Part shown: in pieces, positions 9,436-19,968 of the stretch
How positions within the stretch are numbered: position 1 is the first letter of the stretch
How the letters are laid out: every line of letters starts with the position of its first letter
From: Acinetobacter gandensis
Lineage (GTDB): Bacteria > Pseudomonadota > Gammaproteobacteria > Pseudomonadales > Moraxellaceae
Length of the DNA: 64,000 nucleotides
Assembly: GCF_001678755.1 (NCBI RefSeq)
Contig: NZ_LZDS01000027.1
Span: 1-64,000, forward strand
Reading direction: 5' to 3'
Position numbers and translations under genes: made by a program
Notes under the pieces: generated by a model
What the model saw: only the letters and a program-made list of their open reading frames with translations
Databases searched by the model: none
Told to the model about the DNA's origin: nothing

Positions 9436-10569
9436 TTAGTAAATCGACATATGATTGCGATGGATCATTTCAAGTGATCGGGCTTCCCCTAAAACTTGAT
9501 GAACTTTATCTGAGGCCAAGCCTTTAACGATTTCTGCCGAACGTGAACTGAAGTTTACACGGCCAACAGCTACACGATGTCCTGCAATATCAACACATTC
9601 CACTACATCACCACGTTCAAAATGCCCTTCGACATCTTTCACACCAACAGGCAATAAACTACGGTGATTATCACGTATTGCCTTTACAGCACCATCATCA
9701 ATCACCAAACGTCCAGCTGTTTGTAAATGTGCAGCTAACCATTGCTGATGTGCAGTCACACGGTCATTATCGGTAATAAATAATGTACCGAGTAATTCAC
9801 CTGCCATTACACGTGACAGCACATTATCACTATCACCGCTCGCAATCACGGTTGGACAACCTGACTTAGCAGCCAAACGTGCTGCACGAACTTTGGTTAA
9901 CATGCCACCACGGCCAAATTTACCGCCGCCGCCAGCCATATCAAATAAAGTTTCATCCATTGCACGCACCGTATGAAACAGTTTGGCATCTGGATTTGAG
10001 CGTGGGTCTGAGTCAAACATGCCTTCTTGGTCAGTTAAAATCACCAATAAGTCTGCATGTACCTGACCCGCCACCATAGCTGCCAAAGTATCGTTATCAC
10101 CAAAGCGAATTTCATCTGTCGAAACAGTGTCATTCTCATTGATGACTGGAATGACACGCCAGTCGATCAAGTGTTGCAACGCATCACAAGAGTTCAAATA
10201 ACGACGACGGTCAGCCAAATCGTCATGGGTTAATAAAACTTGAGCTGTACGAATAGAACGTTGTTCTAAAACGCTTGACCAAGTATGTATTAAACCCATT
10301 TGTCCAATGGCTGCGCAAGCCTGAAGACTGGGTAGATCTGTGGGTCGGCTGTCCAGATTCATTCGAACCATACCTTCAGCCACAGCACCAGAAGACACAA
10401 GAATGATCTCATGTCCTGCATTGTGTAGTTCTGCAATTTGTCCCGCCCAATGCGAGATTGCATCCAGATCTAAACCTTTTCCGTTTGCTGTGAGTAAAGA
10501 TGATCCGATTTTAACAACGATTCTTTTACAACCCTTAAGCTGACGCTGCCCATCTACCACTTCTATCAT
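9436..10569 (-). CDS. proB: Glutamate 5-kinase
   Basis: This 377-residue enzyme phosphorylates L-glutamate with ATP, the first step of proline synthesis. The amino-acid-kinase domain starts with [18 protein letters not shown] and has [18 protein letters not shown] and [17 protein letters not shown] domain occupies the last 90 or so residues (around [12 protein letters not shown] to the end), as in E. coli ProB. A GAGGA ribosome site precedes the ATG. obg lies 41 bases upstream on the same strand, so they are probably cotranscribed, as is common in Acinetobacter. Confidence 0.95.
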   Translation of the reverse strand: MIEVVDGQRQLKGCKRIVVKIGSSLLTANGKGLDLDAISHWAGQIAELHNAGHEIILVSSGAVAEGMVRMNLDSRPTDLPSLQACAAIGQMGLIHTWSSVLEQRSIRTAQVLLTHDDLADRRRYLNSCDALQHLIDWRVIPVINENDTVSTDEIRFGDNDTLAAMVAGQVHADLLVILTDQEGMFDSDPRSNPDAKLFHTVRAMDETLFDMAGGGGKFGRGGMLTKVRAARLAAKSGCPTVIASGDSDNVLSRVMAGELLGTLFITDNDRVTAHQQWLAAHLQTAGRLVIDDGAVKAIRDNHRSLLPVGVKDVEGHFERGDVVECVDIAGHRVAVGRVNFSSRSAEIVKGLASDKVHQVLGEARSLEMIHRNHMSIY

Positions 10570-10610
10570 CTTGTCCTCAGACTTTTTTACTTTGACTCTA
10601 AAATCAACAA

Positions 10611-11891
<1,281 letters not shown>

Positions 11892-12033
11892 TTATTCAGC
11901 AATACTATAAATTTCATTCATCTTCTTGCTGGTGCAAATTTTTAGCAACATCCACACCTTTTTTGAAAATGTAGGTTTTATGAATAACACAGTGCAGATT
12001 AAATAAAGAAGGATTTATTCAAATAACGAAATG

Positions 12034-12408
12034 TTATTTGCGTGCATTTTCTTTGGCTTCAATAATTTCAGGTAATGTTCTTTCAACCCAAGCAATGAGA
12101 TGCATTAATTTTTCAGCTGCTTGCGAACCCATAAGTGTCAATTGATATTCCACTTTGGGTGGAACGACCGGATAAACTGTACGTAAGATGAAACCATCCT
12201 GCTCTAACATTTTTAAGGTTTGCGCCAACATCTTCTCGCTCACGCCTTCAATGCGCTGTTTTAACTCGCTAAAACGATGCACCCCTTCAGTTAAACAACG
12301 CAGTACTAATACAGACCATTTATTGGTCAGATGTTCAAGAATTTCACGTGAAGGACACTCCGTGGATAAAACTTGACCAAGCAATTTACTTGTAGCATAG
12401 GTATTCAT
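12034..12408 (-). CDS. HxlR-family regulator, divergent from qorB
   Basis: This 124-residue winged-helix protein has the HxlR layout: CPSREILEHLTNKWSVLVLRCL at the start, RFSELKQRIEGVSEKML as the DNA-reading part, and VPPKVEYQLTLMG as the wing. The first Cys (about residue 18) is the position that senses oxidants or electrophiles in YodB/QorR-type members. The divergent arrangement with a quinone reductase matches E. coli ytfH-ytfG (qorR-qorB), so it probably represses qorB and itself. A GGA-rich ribosome site precedes the start. Confidence 0.88.
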   Translation of the reverse strand: MNTYATSKLLGQVLSTECPSREILEHLTNKWSVLVLRCLTEGVHRFSELKQRIEGVSEKMLAQTLKMLEQDGFILRTVYPVVPPKVEYQLTLMGSQAAEKLMHLIAWVERTLPEIIEAKENARK

Positions 12409-12429
12409 TAATTCTTTCCTTCAAGTCAC

Positions 12430-12468
12430 TAACTTACTTTTTGGTACGTACTTACATTTAGTAAGTTA
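12430..12468. promoter_or_regulatory. Putative HxlR operator between regulator and qorB
   Basis: In the 115-bp divergent gap, a perfect 9-bp inverted repeat TAACTTACT (12430-12438) / AGTAAGTTA (12460-12468) encloses the 8-bp palindrome GTACGTAC (12444-12451). A further ACTTAC copy lies at 12450-12455. HxlR-type repressors bind such TACT/AGTA dyads. Assigning this site to the adjacent regulator is inference. Confidence 0.6.
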
Positions 12469-12523
12469 ACAGATTAAGATTCAACCATCAAGTTCAATTA
12501 TTCATCAAACAGAGGGTTTGAAA

Positions 12524-13381
12524 ATGAAAATCGCAATTACAGGTGCTACAGGACAACTCGGTCAACTCGTTATTCAATTTTTACTTAAAGAGACTGCTGC
12601 ACAAAATATTGTTACGCTAGTACGTGATGAAGCTAAAGCTGTATCATTCAAGCAACAAGGTATTGAAGTGCGTCATTTTAATTATGATGCGCCAGAAACT
12701 TTAGTTCCTGCCTTACAAGGCATAGACAAGTTACTTTTGATTTCTGCTAATGAAATTGGCCGCCGTACGCCACAGCATAAAGCTGTCATTGATGCTGCTG
12801 TAGCAGCAAACGTACCATATATTGCTTATACAAGCCTTTTACGTGCAGATACTTCACCACTAGGTTTATCAGAAGAACATCGTGAAACTGAAAGTCTTAT
12901 TAAAGCCAGTGGTCTAAACTATACCTTCTTACGTAACAACTGGTATGTCGAAAACTATCTTGCTGCCGTTGCACATGTTGCCGAAACGGGTGTGCTCTAT
13001 GGTGCTGCACAAAATGGACGCATTAGTGCCGCGACCCGCGCTGACTATGCAGAAGCTGCTGCAAAAGTTTTAAATAGCATAGGTCATGAGCAAAAGACTT
13101 ATGAATTGGCTAGCTCAAGTAGTTTCACTTTGGCAGATCTTGCTGAAGCAATTCAATCTGAATCAGGCAATACAGTACAGTATCAAAACTTAGCACCTGA
13201 AGACTATCGCCAAGGCCTGTTACAAGCCGGTCTGCCAGCAGGCCTGGTTGACGTGATTGTTGATGCCGATGTTCATACTGTGAAGGGTGCTATGTACAGT
13301 GATCGCCAAGATTTAGAGCAATTATTGGGACATCCATCTACATCCCTTCAAGCTGCTGTAAAAAAGGCTTTGAACAAATAA
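12524..13381 (+). CDS. qorB: NmrA/QorB-type NAD(P)H:quinone oxidoreductase
   Basis: The ATG at 12524 has an AGAGGG ribosome site 7 bases upstream and gives 285 residues. The N-terminal Rossmann motif is AITGATGQLGQLV. Blocks such as AYTSLLRADTSPLGLSEEH, LRNNWYVENYLAA and RADYAEAAAKVL match E. coli QorB (YtfG) closely along its whole length. QorB reduces quinones with NADPH. It is transcribed away from the HxlR regulator, which likely induces it on quinone or thiol stress. A terminator follows. Confidence 0.92.
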   Translation: MKIAITGATGQLGQLVIQFLLKETAAQNIVTLVRDEAKAVSFKQQGIEVRHFNYDAPETLVPALQGIDKLLLISANEIGRRTPQHKAVIDAAVAANVPYIAYTSLLRADTSPLGLSEEHRETESLIKASGLNYTFLRNNWYVENYLAAVAHVAETGVLYGAAQNGRISAATRADYAEAAAKVLNSIGHEQKTYELASSSSFTLADLAEAIQSESGNTVQYQNLAPEDYRQGLLQAGLPAGLVDVIVDADVHTVKGAMYSDRQDLEQLLGHPSTSLQAAVKKALNK

Positions 13382-13399
13382 AATTGTCATATTGAAATA

Positions 13400-13430
13400 A
13401 AAAGCCCGATTCCATGATCGGGCTTTTTTG
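13400..13430. terminator. Bidirectional terminator after qorB
   Basis: Stem AAGCCCGAT / ATCGGGCTT at about 13402-13424 with flanking A and T runs, between two converging transcripts. Confidence 0.88.
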
Positions 13431-13447
13431 AATTGAACAAATGATTT

Positions 13448-14128
13448 TTATGGATGCAGATTCTTTAAAGGTAAATCCATAGCCATTTTTAAATTGGCTT
13501 TGGTATTTCGTTCCGAGTTATACATCGTAGCGTTAAAGCTCGCGATTTTACGCATAGTCATTGGGTCATTTAGATTAAGCTGTGGAGCAAACTGATGTAC
13601 CACATGTAAATTTACGCTTTCATTAAACTCAAAAAAAACAGGCCCATTAAAATTAATTCGAATCGGAATGTTATAAGTTCGTTTTAAGTGAAATGGGACA
13701 TCCAGTTTTATTGGTATATCCATTTTTAGCGGAAACTTCGGCACAAGTTTATTTTTAATAACTAAATCTGTGGTCGCCTCTAATGGCATTGTCTGATTAA
13801 TTTGAATATTGGTCAGATAATCAATATTCACCGAAATAGGAACATCTACACTAAATTGTAAATCCGCTAAATATTTACCTTTTAGCGGAAGCTGCAGCTT
13901 ACGATCTAAAGCGATTTTGGTATCCAAAGTACCAATCGATTGTGTTTGTAAATAATTCCCTACCGAAATTTTAGTCGGTAACGAATGAGAGAGTTGAATA
14001 TCCGCGTTATCGGCCTGCACTTGCATAGATGCATGTATATTTAAATATAGCCAAAATGAAACGGCGACCAATACAACCACAGCAAAAAAACTCAACAGCA
14101 AACGCTTTGTCGATTGAAATATCCACAT
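13448..14128 (-). CDS. Membrane-anchored beta-repeat protein B, unknown function
   Basis: I do not recognise a named family. The 226-residue protein has one N-terminal membrane segment (about residues 9-29) and the rest is predicted outside the inner membrane. That part is made of short units with alternating hydrophobic residues and frequent Pro, such as DIPIKLDVPF, NIPIRINF and MDLPLKNL, suggesting a run of beta strands. It starts 3 bases after the stop of the gene for protein A (14132-14848), with its own AGGA ribosome site. The two share architecture and look like diverged tandem copies acting together. The C-terminal 60 residues differ from protein A and are less repetitive. Confidence 0.7.
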   Translation of the reverse strand: MWIFQSTKRLLLSFFAVVVLVAVSFWLYLNIHASMQVQADNADIQLSHSLPTKISVGNYLQTQSIGTLDTKIALDRKLQLPLKGKYLADLQFSVDVPISVNIDYLTNIQINQTMPLEATTDLVIKNKLVPKFPLKMDIPIKLDVPFHLKRTYNIPIRINFNGPVFFEFNESVNLHVVHQFAPQLNLNDPMTMRKIASFNATMYNSERNTKANLKMAMDLPLKNLHP

Positions 14129-14131
14129 AGG

Positions 14132-14848
14132 CTATTCCTGCTTAGACTGCGCAGCAGCTTTTTGTTCACGGTTTAAACGCATGGTTTTCAACGGAATGAC
14201 CAATTCGCCTTTTTGAATTTTTACTGGCAGCGTGTTTTTTACATCAACGGTTGCCTTAAGCGCTGTCTTAATCGGGACATTTAACTTCCCTTCAATTGGG
14301 ATATTGGTTTTTAAATTAGCATTTAAAGGAATGTGTAGATTTTCCTTAAGTACAGTTTTGACCGGTGCATCGAATTTTAAATGTACTTTTTGCTCAAGTG
14401 GAACATCTATGTTGACTGGAATATCTAACTGAATCGGAATATCACCTTTCAATGGCAAAGTGATGTTTTGTCCCATAACTTTGACTTTTACTTGGGTGTC
14501 TACTGGCAAATTTTGATTGACTTTTAACGTCTCGCGTACAGGAATTGTGGTTTTAATCGGGACTTGATTATCAAAATAGACACGTGGTGTCAGAGTTTGC
14601 GTCAACGGAATATTCAAATTTTCATGAATTGGTATTTCGGCATTTACCCGCCCAGTCACATCAACATCTAAGGCGTCATGAATCTTCACTTCAGCTTGTA
14701 AAGGTTCTTGTAGATCAATATTGACGTTTTGGTTTTCGAGCGGAATGTAAATATTAAAATGTTTAAACACCCATATCGCGATGAACAAGCCGATGAGTGC
14801 AGCAAACACTATAAATGCCAATCCACTGAGCATGTGTTTCACTTGCAA
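14132..14848 (-). CDS. Membrane-anchored beta-repeat protein A, unknown function
   Basis: I do not recognise a named family. A TTG start with an AGGA site 7 bases upstream gives 238 residues; an ATG five codons later has no well-placed site. After one N-terminal membrane segment (about 7-28), nearly the whole protein is short repeats of about 8-12 residues. Examples are VPIKTTIPVRETL, DIPIQLDIPVNIDVPL and NIPIEGKLNVPIKTAL. Each is an alternating-hydrophobic strand with Pro or Asn at the turns. The C-terminus is polar (EQKAAAQSKQE). Such a pattern fits an extended beta structure in the periplasm. It is the first gene of a two-gene unit with protein B. Confidence 0.7.
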   Translation of the reverse strand: MQVKHMLSGLAFIVFAALIGLFIAIWVFKHFNIYIPLENQNVNIDLQEPLQAEVKIHDALDVDVTGRVNAEIPIHENLNIPLTQTLTPRVYFDNQVPIKTTIPVRETLKVNQNLPVDTQVKVKVMGQNITLPLKGDIPIQLDIPVNIDVPLEQKVHLKFDAPVKTVLKENLHIPLNANLKTNIPIEGKLNVPIKTALKATVDVKNTLPVKIQKGELVIPLKTMRLNREQKAAAQSKQE

Positions 14849-15077
14849 ACTAAAGTCCTTTTTACTTTTATTGTTTTACAGCTCTATCTTTACTGAATAA
14901 TACGATTGGGTTTGCAATTTTTTGTAGTTATTTTTTTATTAATTTCATTAACTTACTACACATAAAGTATTAATGGCTTTTGATTTTAAGTGACAATGAC
15001 TTTTTTTGCAGTGGCATAAATCACAGAATACCCTGTCAATTTTGATCAATTAAATCCGACTTCTTTAAAATATTGCA

Positions 15078-15111
15078 TAAAAAAAGAGCCTCAAATGAGG
15101 CCCTTTTTTAC
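15078..15111 (-). terminator. Terminator of gap
   Basis: Stem GCCTCA (15088-15093) / TGAGGC (15096-15101) between A and T runs, just after the gap stop codon. Confidence 0.8.
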
Positions 15112-15123
15112 AGCGTGAACTAA

Positions 15124-16581
15124 TTAAGCATTAGTTTCAGCAGGAACTTTTGGATAGCTTACGCCGCCCATTTGTTCAGCAATACGCAATACTTGGCAGC
15201 TATAACCTACTTCGTTATCGTACCAAACATAAGCAGTTAAACGGTTGCCTGAAGTGATTGTTGCTTGCGCATCAAATACACCTGCAGTGCGTGAACCGAT
15301 AAAGTCAGATGACACAACTTCAGTCGAGTTTGTATAACCAATTTGACCTTGAAGGTTAGAGTTGATCGAAATTTGACGAATATATTCATTCACTTCTTCA
15401 CGATCAACGTCTTGACCCAATGTTAGGTTCAAAATAGCAAGTGACACGTTTGGTGTAGGTACACGTACAGAGTTACCTGTCAATTTACCTTGAAGCGCTG
15501 GAAGTGCTTTAGCAACCGCTTTAGCAGCACCAGTTTCAGTAATTACCATGTTTAGAGTCGCAGCACGACCACGACGATCCGCTTTATGGTAGTTGTCGAT
15601 TAAGTTTTGGTCGTTTGTGAACGAGTGAACTGTTTCAACGTGACCATTGATCACTGTGTATTTATCGTTTAACACTTTAAGTGTTGGAGTGATCGCGTTT
15701 GTTGTACAGCTTGCAGCAGAGATGATTGTATCTTCATCAAGGATATCTGCTTGGTTTACGCCGTAAACAACGTTCTTCATATCACCTTTACCAGGTGCAG
15801 TAAGAATTACACGTGCAGCGCCTGGGCATTTAAGGTGTTGAGCAAGACCTTCTGAATCACGCCATTTACCAGTGTTATCAATCACAAGTGCATTGTTAAT
15901 ACCGTAAGCAGTGTAATCAACTTCAGATGGGTTAGAAGCGTAAATTACTTTAATGAAGTTACCGTTTGCAATGATTGCTTCGTTTTCTTCATCTACAGAA
16001 ATCGTACCTGCGAATGGACCATGAATAGAGTCACGGCGTAACAAAGACGCACGTTTTTCTAAATCGCCATCAGAAGATTTACGTACAACGATAGCTTTAA
16101 GGTTAAGACCACGGCCTAAACCTGATTGACCAATCATTAAACGTGCAAGGATACGACCGATACGACCGAAACCGTAAAGAACAACGTCTTTGTGTTCTAC
16201 AGCAGCAGCGCTACCTTGTAATGATTTAACAGCATCTGCAACAAATGCATCGATGTCGCCGCCTTGTGCTTTGTAAGCTTCTGCAAGTTTACCAAGATCA
16301 ATTTCAGCAGTACCAATGTTTTCAACTTTAGATAAAGCTTCAAGAATTGGGAAAGTGTTTACAACAGAAAGTTCAACGTCTAATACGCGAGTACGACGGT
16401 GTGCTTTTAGAATTTGGATAACAGAACGGTTAATTAAAGAGCGACCGTACACTGTTGCTACGATGTTTTTTTCACGATATAACTGACCCACTAGGGCAAT
16501 CATACGTTCCGCAAGTTCTTCACGGTTTTTCCAGCGACCTTGGTGCTCTGCATGTAGGGCAACGATAGTGTCTTTGCTCAC
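15124..16581 (-). CDS. gap: Glyceraldehyde-3-phosphate dehydrogenase, long (GapB) type
   Basis: This 485-residue protein uses a GTG start with a GAGG site before it. The GAPDH domain begins near residue 130 (VVLYGFGRIGRILARLMI) and carries the catalytic Cys in SAASCTTNAITPTLKVL. WYDNEVGYSCQVLRIA is near the end. The first 120 or so residues are an extra N-terminal region, as in the roughly 480-residue GapB-like enzymes of Pseudomonas and Acinetobacter. In genera lacking phosphofructokinase these long forms are thought to serve mainly gluconeogenesis; that role is inferred here. Confidence 0.9.
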   Translation of the reverse strand: MSKDTIVALHAEHQGRWKNREELAERMIALVGQLYREKNIVATVYGRSLINRSVIQILKAHRRTRVLDVELSVVNTFPILEALSKVENIGTAEIDLGKLAEAYKAQGGDIDAFVADAVKSLQGSAAAVEHKDVVLYGFGRIGRILARLMIGQSGLGRGLNLKAIVVRKSSDGDLEKRASLLRRDSIHGPFAGTISVDEENEAIIANGNFIKVIYASNPSEVDYTAYGINNALVIDNTGKWRDSEGLAQHLKCPGAARVILTAPGKGDMKNVVYGVNQADILDEDTIISAASCTTNAITPTLKVLNDKYTVINGHVETVHSFTNDQNLIDNYHKADRRGRAATLNMVITETGAAKAVAKALPALQGKLTGNSVRVPTPNVSLAILNLTLGQDVDREEVNEYIRQISINSNLQGQIGYTNSTEVVSSDFIGSRTAGVFDAQATITSGNRLTAYVWYDNEVGYSCQVLRIAEQMGGVSYPKVPAETNA

Positions 16582-16911
16582 AGATACGTCCTCTAATTAA
16601 TTGTAAATCTAGGCTAAATTTCAAAACCCCATAATTGTAATGGAATTCGTTAAATTAATGAATCCAAAAGCACTGCTCTGCTCGGCTATTTTCTTATATA
16701 TTCACTATAAATTTTTAAAATAGTTGTAATTATTTTCATGATTTTATGACTGAAAGTTTAAAAACTGGTTTTTTGATGTTTTTTGTCACAAATTTCTAAA
16801 TGTAGCTTTATCAGACAATACGTCTATATTTTATAAACAACTGCCTGCCACAATCGAATAAATTCAAGCCATAGTCCGAACTTTAAAATGGTTATTTTGA
16901 TCCAAAGCACG
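16582..16911. other. Intergenic region upstream of gap
   Basis: AT-rich sequence with no gene. It must hold the gap promoter. The upstream 567-residue orphan also reads on the minus strand and ends at 16912. No terminator or strong dyad is seen. Confidence 0.4.
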
Positions 16912-18615
16912 TCATTTTATAGATTCATTTTTATTGTCTACATCGACTGACTCTCTAAATTGTTCAATATCAAATTCGAAGTAACTATTTGGCAGTTGAA
17001 TTATATGTGGTAGAGCACTTAATCCATTGTCACCCGCACAACAAGCGTAGTGACGCATATGATGAATGGATCGAGTAGATGATTCATGTCTTAAATTTTC
17101 AAAATTAAGTGCGATGCACTGCTGCGCATGATCACGAATCATCTGCACAGCATGCATAAAAATTTTGCGTTTTAACTGTTGTTCTGCTTTTGCTCGTTCC
17201 AAGTCGTTTGACTCATATTCCCCCATTTGGGTTCGTCGACGAGACAACGTGACATGTGTCCCAGAGTGTGGACTGAAATCTTCCTGTGTCACTTTAATTT
17301 GTTCATGTTCTGCAAGTTGTGCTGTAAGCATAGTTTTCAACTGAGTTAGCAGGTACAGACTCATTTCATGATGATCTTCCCAACTATCTTCATTATGCGG
17401 AGCAAAGATAAATGCGCGCCTTTTTTCAAGTAATTGCTTGAAGCCCTGCATTTTATCTGCAAATTTGGCGAATTCATTATCATTGACCAATTCAGGCTGT
17501 ATGCGCAACATCTCAATGCTCATCAAGAGTGGCGCAAGTATTTGCATCGTTCTAAAATAAATAAAGTCAAAATGATTTGAGTCATCAACTTCATATTTCA
17601 ATAATCGATGGAGTGGGCTTAAAATTTTTAATGTGAATATTTCTTCAAATCGCTCGATTGCTAAAGCAATGTTTTTGGTTGAATCAAGCTGCAATATCGG
17701 AAGTAATTTATCATCACTAATCTGTTGAAATTGATCCATCAAACTTTGAATATCGATGGGTACATGTGCTTGTGCACCGGCTAAAAGCATGACCTGATTT
17801 TTAAAATGTTCAATAAACTCGTTTTCAACCGAACTTCGAATATCTAAAGCCAAGCCATTTAATAAAGGAAAATCTGAAAATTCGGATTGTTCTGTTTCTA
17901 AAAAACGTCGTGCTGAAAATGTAAGCTCCGTCTGAGCACACGGCGCAACAATAAAATAATCACTCGGCGTTTGAAGGACATAAAAATGTCGACTTTGCTG
18001 CTCTCGCGCTAAAAAATATTTAAAAATTGGATGTGCGATGTCCTGTGCTTTTAAAGATGTTTGAAATCCATCTGCTAAAAGTTGCTGCTTTAAGTAAACT
18101 TCAACAATAAAGCGCTTCACTTGATGAGCACTTAATTGACGTATATCTTCAGGAGGAGTTAATGCCAAACTCCGAATAATTTGTGCTGCATTAAAAATAT
18201 AAGTTCGATGCAATAATATTTTTTCAAGTTGATGCTCAAAATCATCTTCAACATCAATAGACTGAATTAATTCCAGATCTGCTTCTAATTGCTTTGCAAT
18301 ACTTACGCTATCTGTTTGTTGCATCAGTAAATTAAGTTGTTCACCCAGATGCTGTGCAATAGAGCGCATGTTTTCATCATTTAGCAGTTTGAGTAACATA
18401 CCCAAGTTCATTGGATTGCTTAAAGTAAATTTATGATTTTGCGCGTTCCATACAATGCCTTTTCGAGCCAAATCGTTTTGTGCCACTTGCTGACACTGAT
18501 CAAGATCCAGTTGAGCAAAAATTTGGGTTAATACGGTTTGCCAGTGCTCATCCAAATGTGGTTCGAGTTGTAAAAGCTGAATGCGTAATGAATATGGAAT
18601 ACCAACGAATTGCAT
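16912..18615 (-). CDS. Hypothetical protein, 567 residues, unknown function
   Basis: I do not recognise this protein. It has a good AGGATAGG ribosome site and a long open frame, so it is a real gene. It has no signal peptide and no membrane segment, so it is probably cytoplasmic. It is Gln- and Leu-rich and predicted mostly helical (for example EDDFEHQLEKILLHRTYIF and RAKAEQQLKRKIFMHAVQM). Near the C-terminus is a His/Cys cluster, RSIHHMRHYACCAGDNG, that could bind metal or a haem-type ligand. It stands alone, 290 bp from the next gene on either strand. Confidence 0.65.
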   Translation of the reverse strand: MQFVGIPYSLRIQLLQLEPHLDEHWQTVLTQIFAQLDLDQCQQVAQNDLARKGIVWNAQNHKFTLSNPMNLGMLLKLLNDENMRSIAQHLGEQLNLLMQQTDSVSIAKQLEADLELIQSIDVEDDFEHQLEKILLHRTYIFNAAQIIRSLALTPPEDIRQLSAHQVKRFIVEVYLKQQLLADGFQTSLKAQDIAHPIFKYFLAREQQSRHFYVLQTPSDYFIVAPCAQTELTFSARRFLETEQSEFSDFPLLNGLALDIRSSVENEFIEHFKNQVMLLAGAQAHVPIDIQSLMDQFQQISDDKLLPILQLDSTKNIALAIERFEEIFTLKILSPLHRLLKYEVDDSNHFDFIYFRTMQILAPLLMSIEMLRIQPELVNDNEFAKFADKMQGFKQLLEKRRAFIFAPHNEDSWEDHHEMSLYLLTQLKTMLTAQLAEHEQIKVTQEDFSPHSGTHVTLSRRRTQMGEYESNDLERAKAEQQLKRKIFMHAVQMIRDHAQQCIALNFENLRHESSTRSIHHMRHYACCAGDNGLSALPHIIQLPNSYFEFDIEQFRESVDVDNKNESIK

Positions 18616-18908
18616 GTCCTATCCTTGGTCTAATGACAAAATGTCGGCTATTTAGGTTTATTTTTATATAAAACAAATATTAATAAGATATTGCAGGTTA
18701 TTCAACATCATTCATCTTGAATATATCACCAAATAATACGGTTCTTATTAGTACCTTAGATTAGCATTTAAACGACAAATTCACTAAAAACTACGATTCA
18801 TTTTTTCAACTTAAATTAGTATTGAGATAGAGTTTTTTATATTTTTATTGAAAATATAAGATTTTTTTAGAGAAAGATTTACACTATCAAATGTATATAT
18901 CATTGATC

Positions 18909-19838
18909 TTAGTCCATACGTTTTTTGAGCTTTTCCACATTATTCGCTAACGCCTGTTCCTTTCGCTTTTGCTTGATTAAATGTAGAGCACCTTCAATCA
19001 CCAATAACAGTACCGCCCCCCAAATAGGGATATAGGTTAACCATTCTTCGGCTTCTACGCGTTCACCTAAGGCAATCGATGCAAATGCCAACAAAACTGG
19101 CTCTAAATAGCTCAATAAACCAAAGATAACAAAAGGCAAGTAACGGCTCGCAAGCATATAACTTCCTAGGCCTAATGCGCTTAAAAACCCTAGTCCAATA
19201 ACGGCCAAAATCAGGTGTGGAAAAACAGCCATTAATTCAAAGGTATTGCTATGAATGAAGCCTAAGTAAAATGCGACAGGCAAAATAAGGCAGAGATCCC
19301 ACCAAAAACCGCCAAGGTGATCCGTTTTAAACGTGCGTCTTAAGAAGAAATAAATAGGATATGCCACAGCCACATAGACGGTTTCCCATGCAATGCTGCC
19401 TATACGCCAAATTTCATGCCCCACACCCAATACCGCTAAAACCACAGCTGCCATTTGCCAGGCCGATAATTTTTCTTTGTAAAGAACACATCCGACTAAA
19501 ACCATGACCAAAGGCAATAAGAAATAGCCAAGTGATACTTCTAAGCCCCGTCCATTAATCGGCCCCCACAAAAACAACCAAAGCTGCGTGGTGCATAAAA
19601 ATGAGCTCATCAATAACCACAGTAAAAAAATTGGCTGTTTGATGGTTCGCCAAAAAATCTCACTGACTTTTTTTAAGTCCCCCATCCACCACATAAAAAG
19701 TGTTAGAAATGGCAAGGTTGCTAACATTCGCCACGCGAAGGTTTGCTCACTATCCATAGGCTTTAAAAAAAGCGTATAGAAATACAAAACACCAAAAGTA
19801 ACAGATGCCAACACAGACAAAGCAACGCCTTTATACAT
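18909..19838 (-). CDS. EamA-family transporter (RarD-like)
   Basis: This 309-residue protein has about ten membrane segments in two EamA halves of about 130 residues. Sequences such as TFAWRMLATLPFL, LSYLEPVLLAFASIALGE and a Lys-rich cytoplasmic tail fit the RarD branch of drug/metabolite transporters. The substrate is unknown. A GAGG site precedes the ATG. A short dyad CGCTTGAA (19878-19885) / TTCAAGCG (19888-19895) lies about 40 bases upstream and may be an operator. The preceding lipocalin gene runs on the same strand but is separated by a terminator. Confidence 0.8.
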   Translation of the reverse strand: MYKGVALSVLASVTFGVLYFYTLFLKPMDSEQTFAWRMLATLPFLTLFMWWMGDLKKVSEIFWRTIKQPIFLLWLLMSSFLCTTQLWLFLWGPINGRGLEVSLGYFLLPLVMVLVGCVLYKEKLSAWQMAAVVLAVLGVGHEIWRIGSIAWETVYVAVAYPIYFFLRRTFKTDHLGGFWWDLCLILPVAFYLGFIHSNTFELMAVFPHLILAVIGLGFLSALGLGSYMLASRYLPFVIFGLLSYLEPVLLAFASIALGERVEAEEWLTYIPIWGAVLLLVIEGALHLIKQKRKEQALANNVEKLKKRMD

Positions 19839-19877
19839 CTATTACCTCTAGAATACGGGGATCAATCATTTGGATTT

Positions 19878-19895
19878 CGCTTGAAACTTCAAGCG
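19878..19895. promoter_or_regulatory. Short dyad upstream of the EamA transporter gene
   Basis: Perfect 8-bp inverted repeat CGCTTGAA / TTCAAGCG spaced by two bases, 40 bases before the start of the minus-strand transporter. No named regulator is recognised. Confidence 0.35.
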
Positions 19896-19916
19896 CTTTA
19901 GCATGTATTCTAGCAA

Positions 19917-19948
19917 ATAAAAAACCATGCACAGGCATGGTTTTTTAG
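19917..19948 (-). terminator. Terminator after the lipocalin gene
   Basis: Stem AAAACCATGC (19921-19930) / GCATGGTTTT (19935-19944), loop ACAG, with A and T runs. Confidence 0.88.
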
Positions 19949-19968
19949 CAATTGTTCAAATATTTTGA

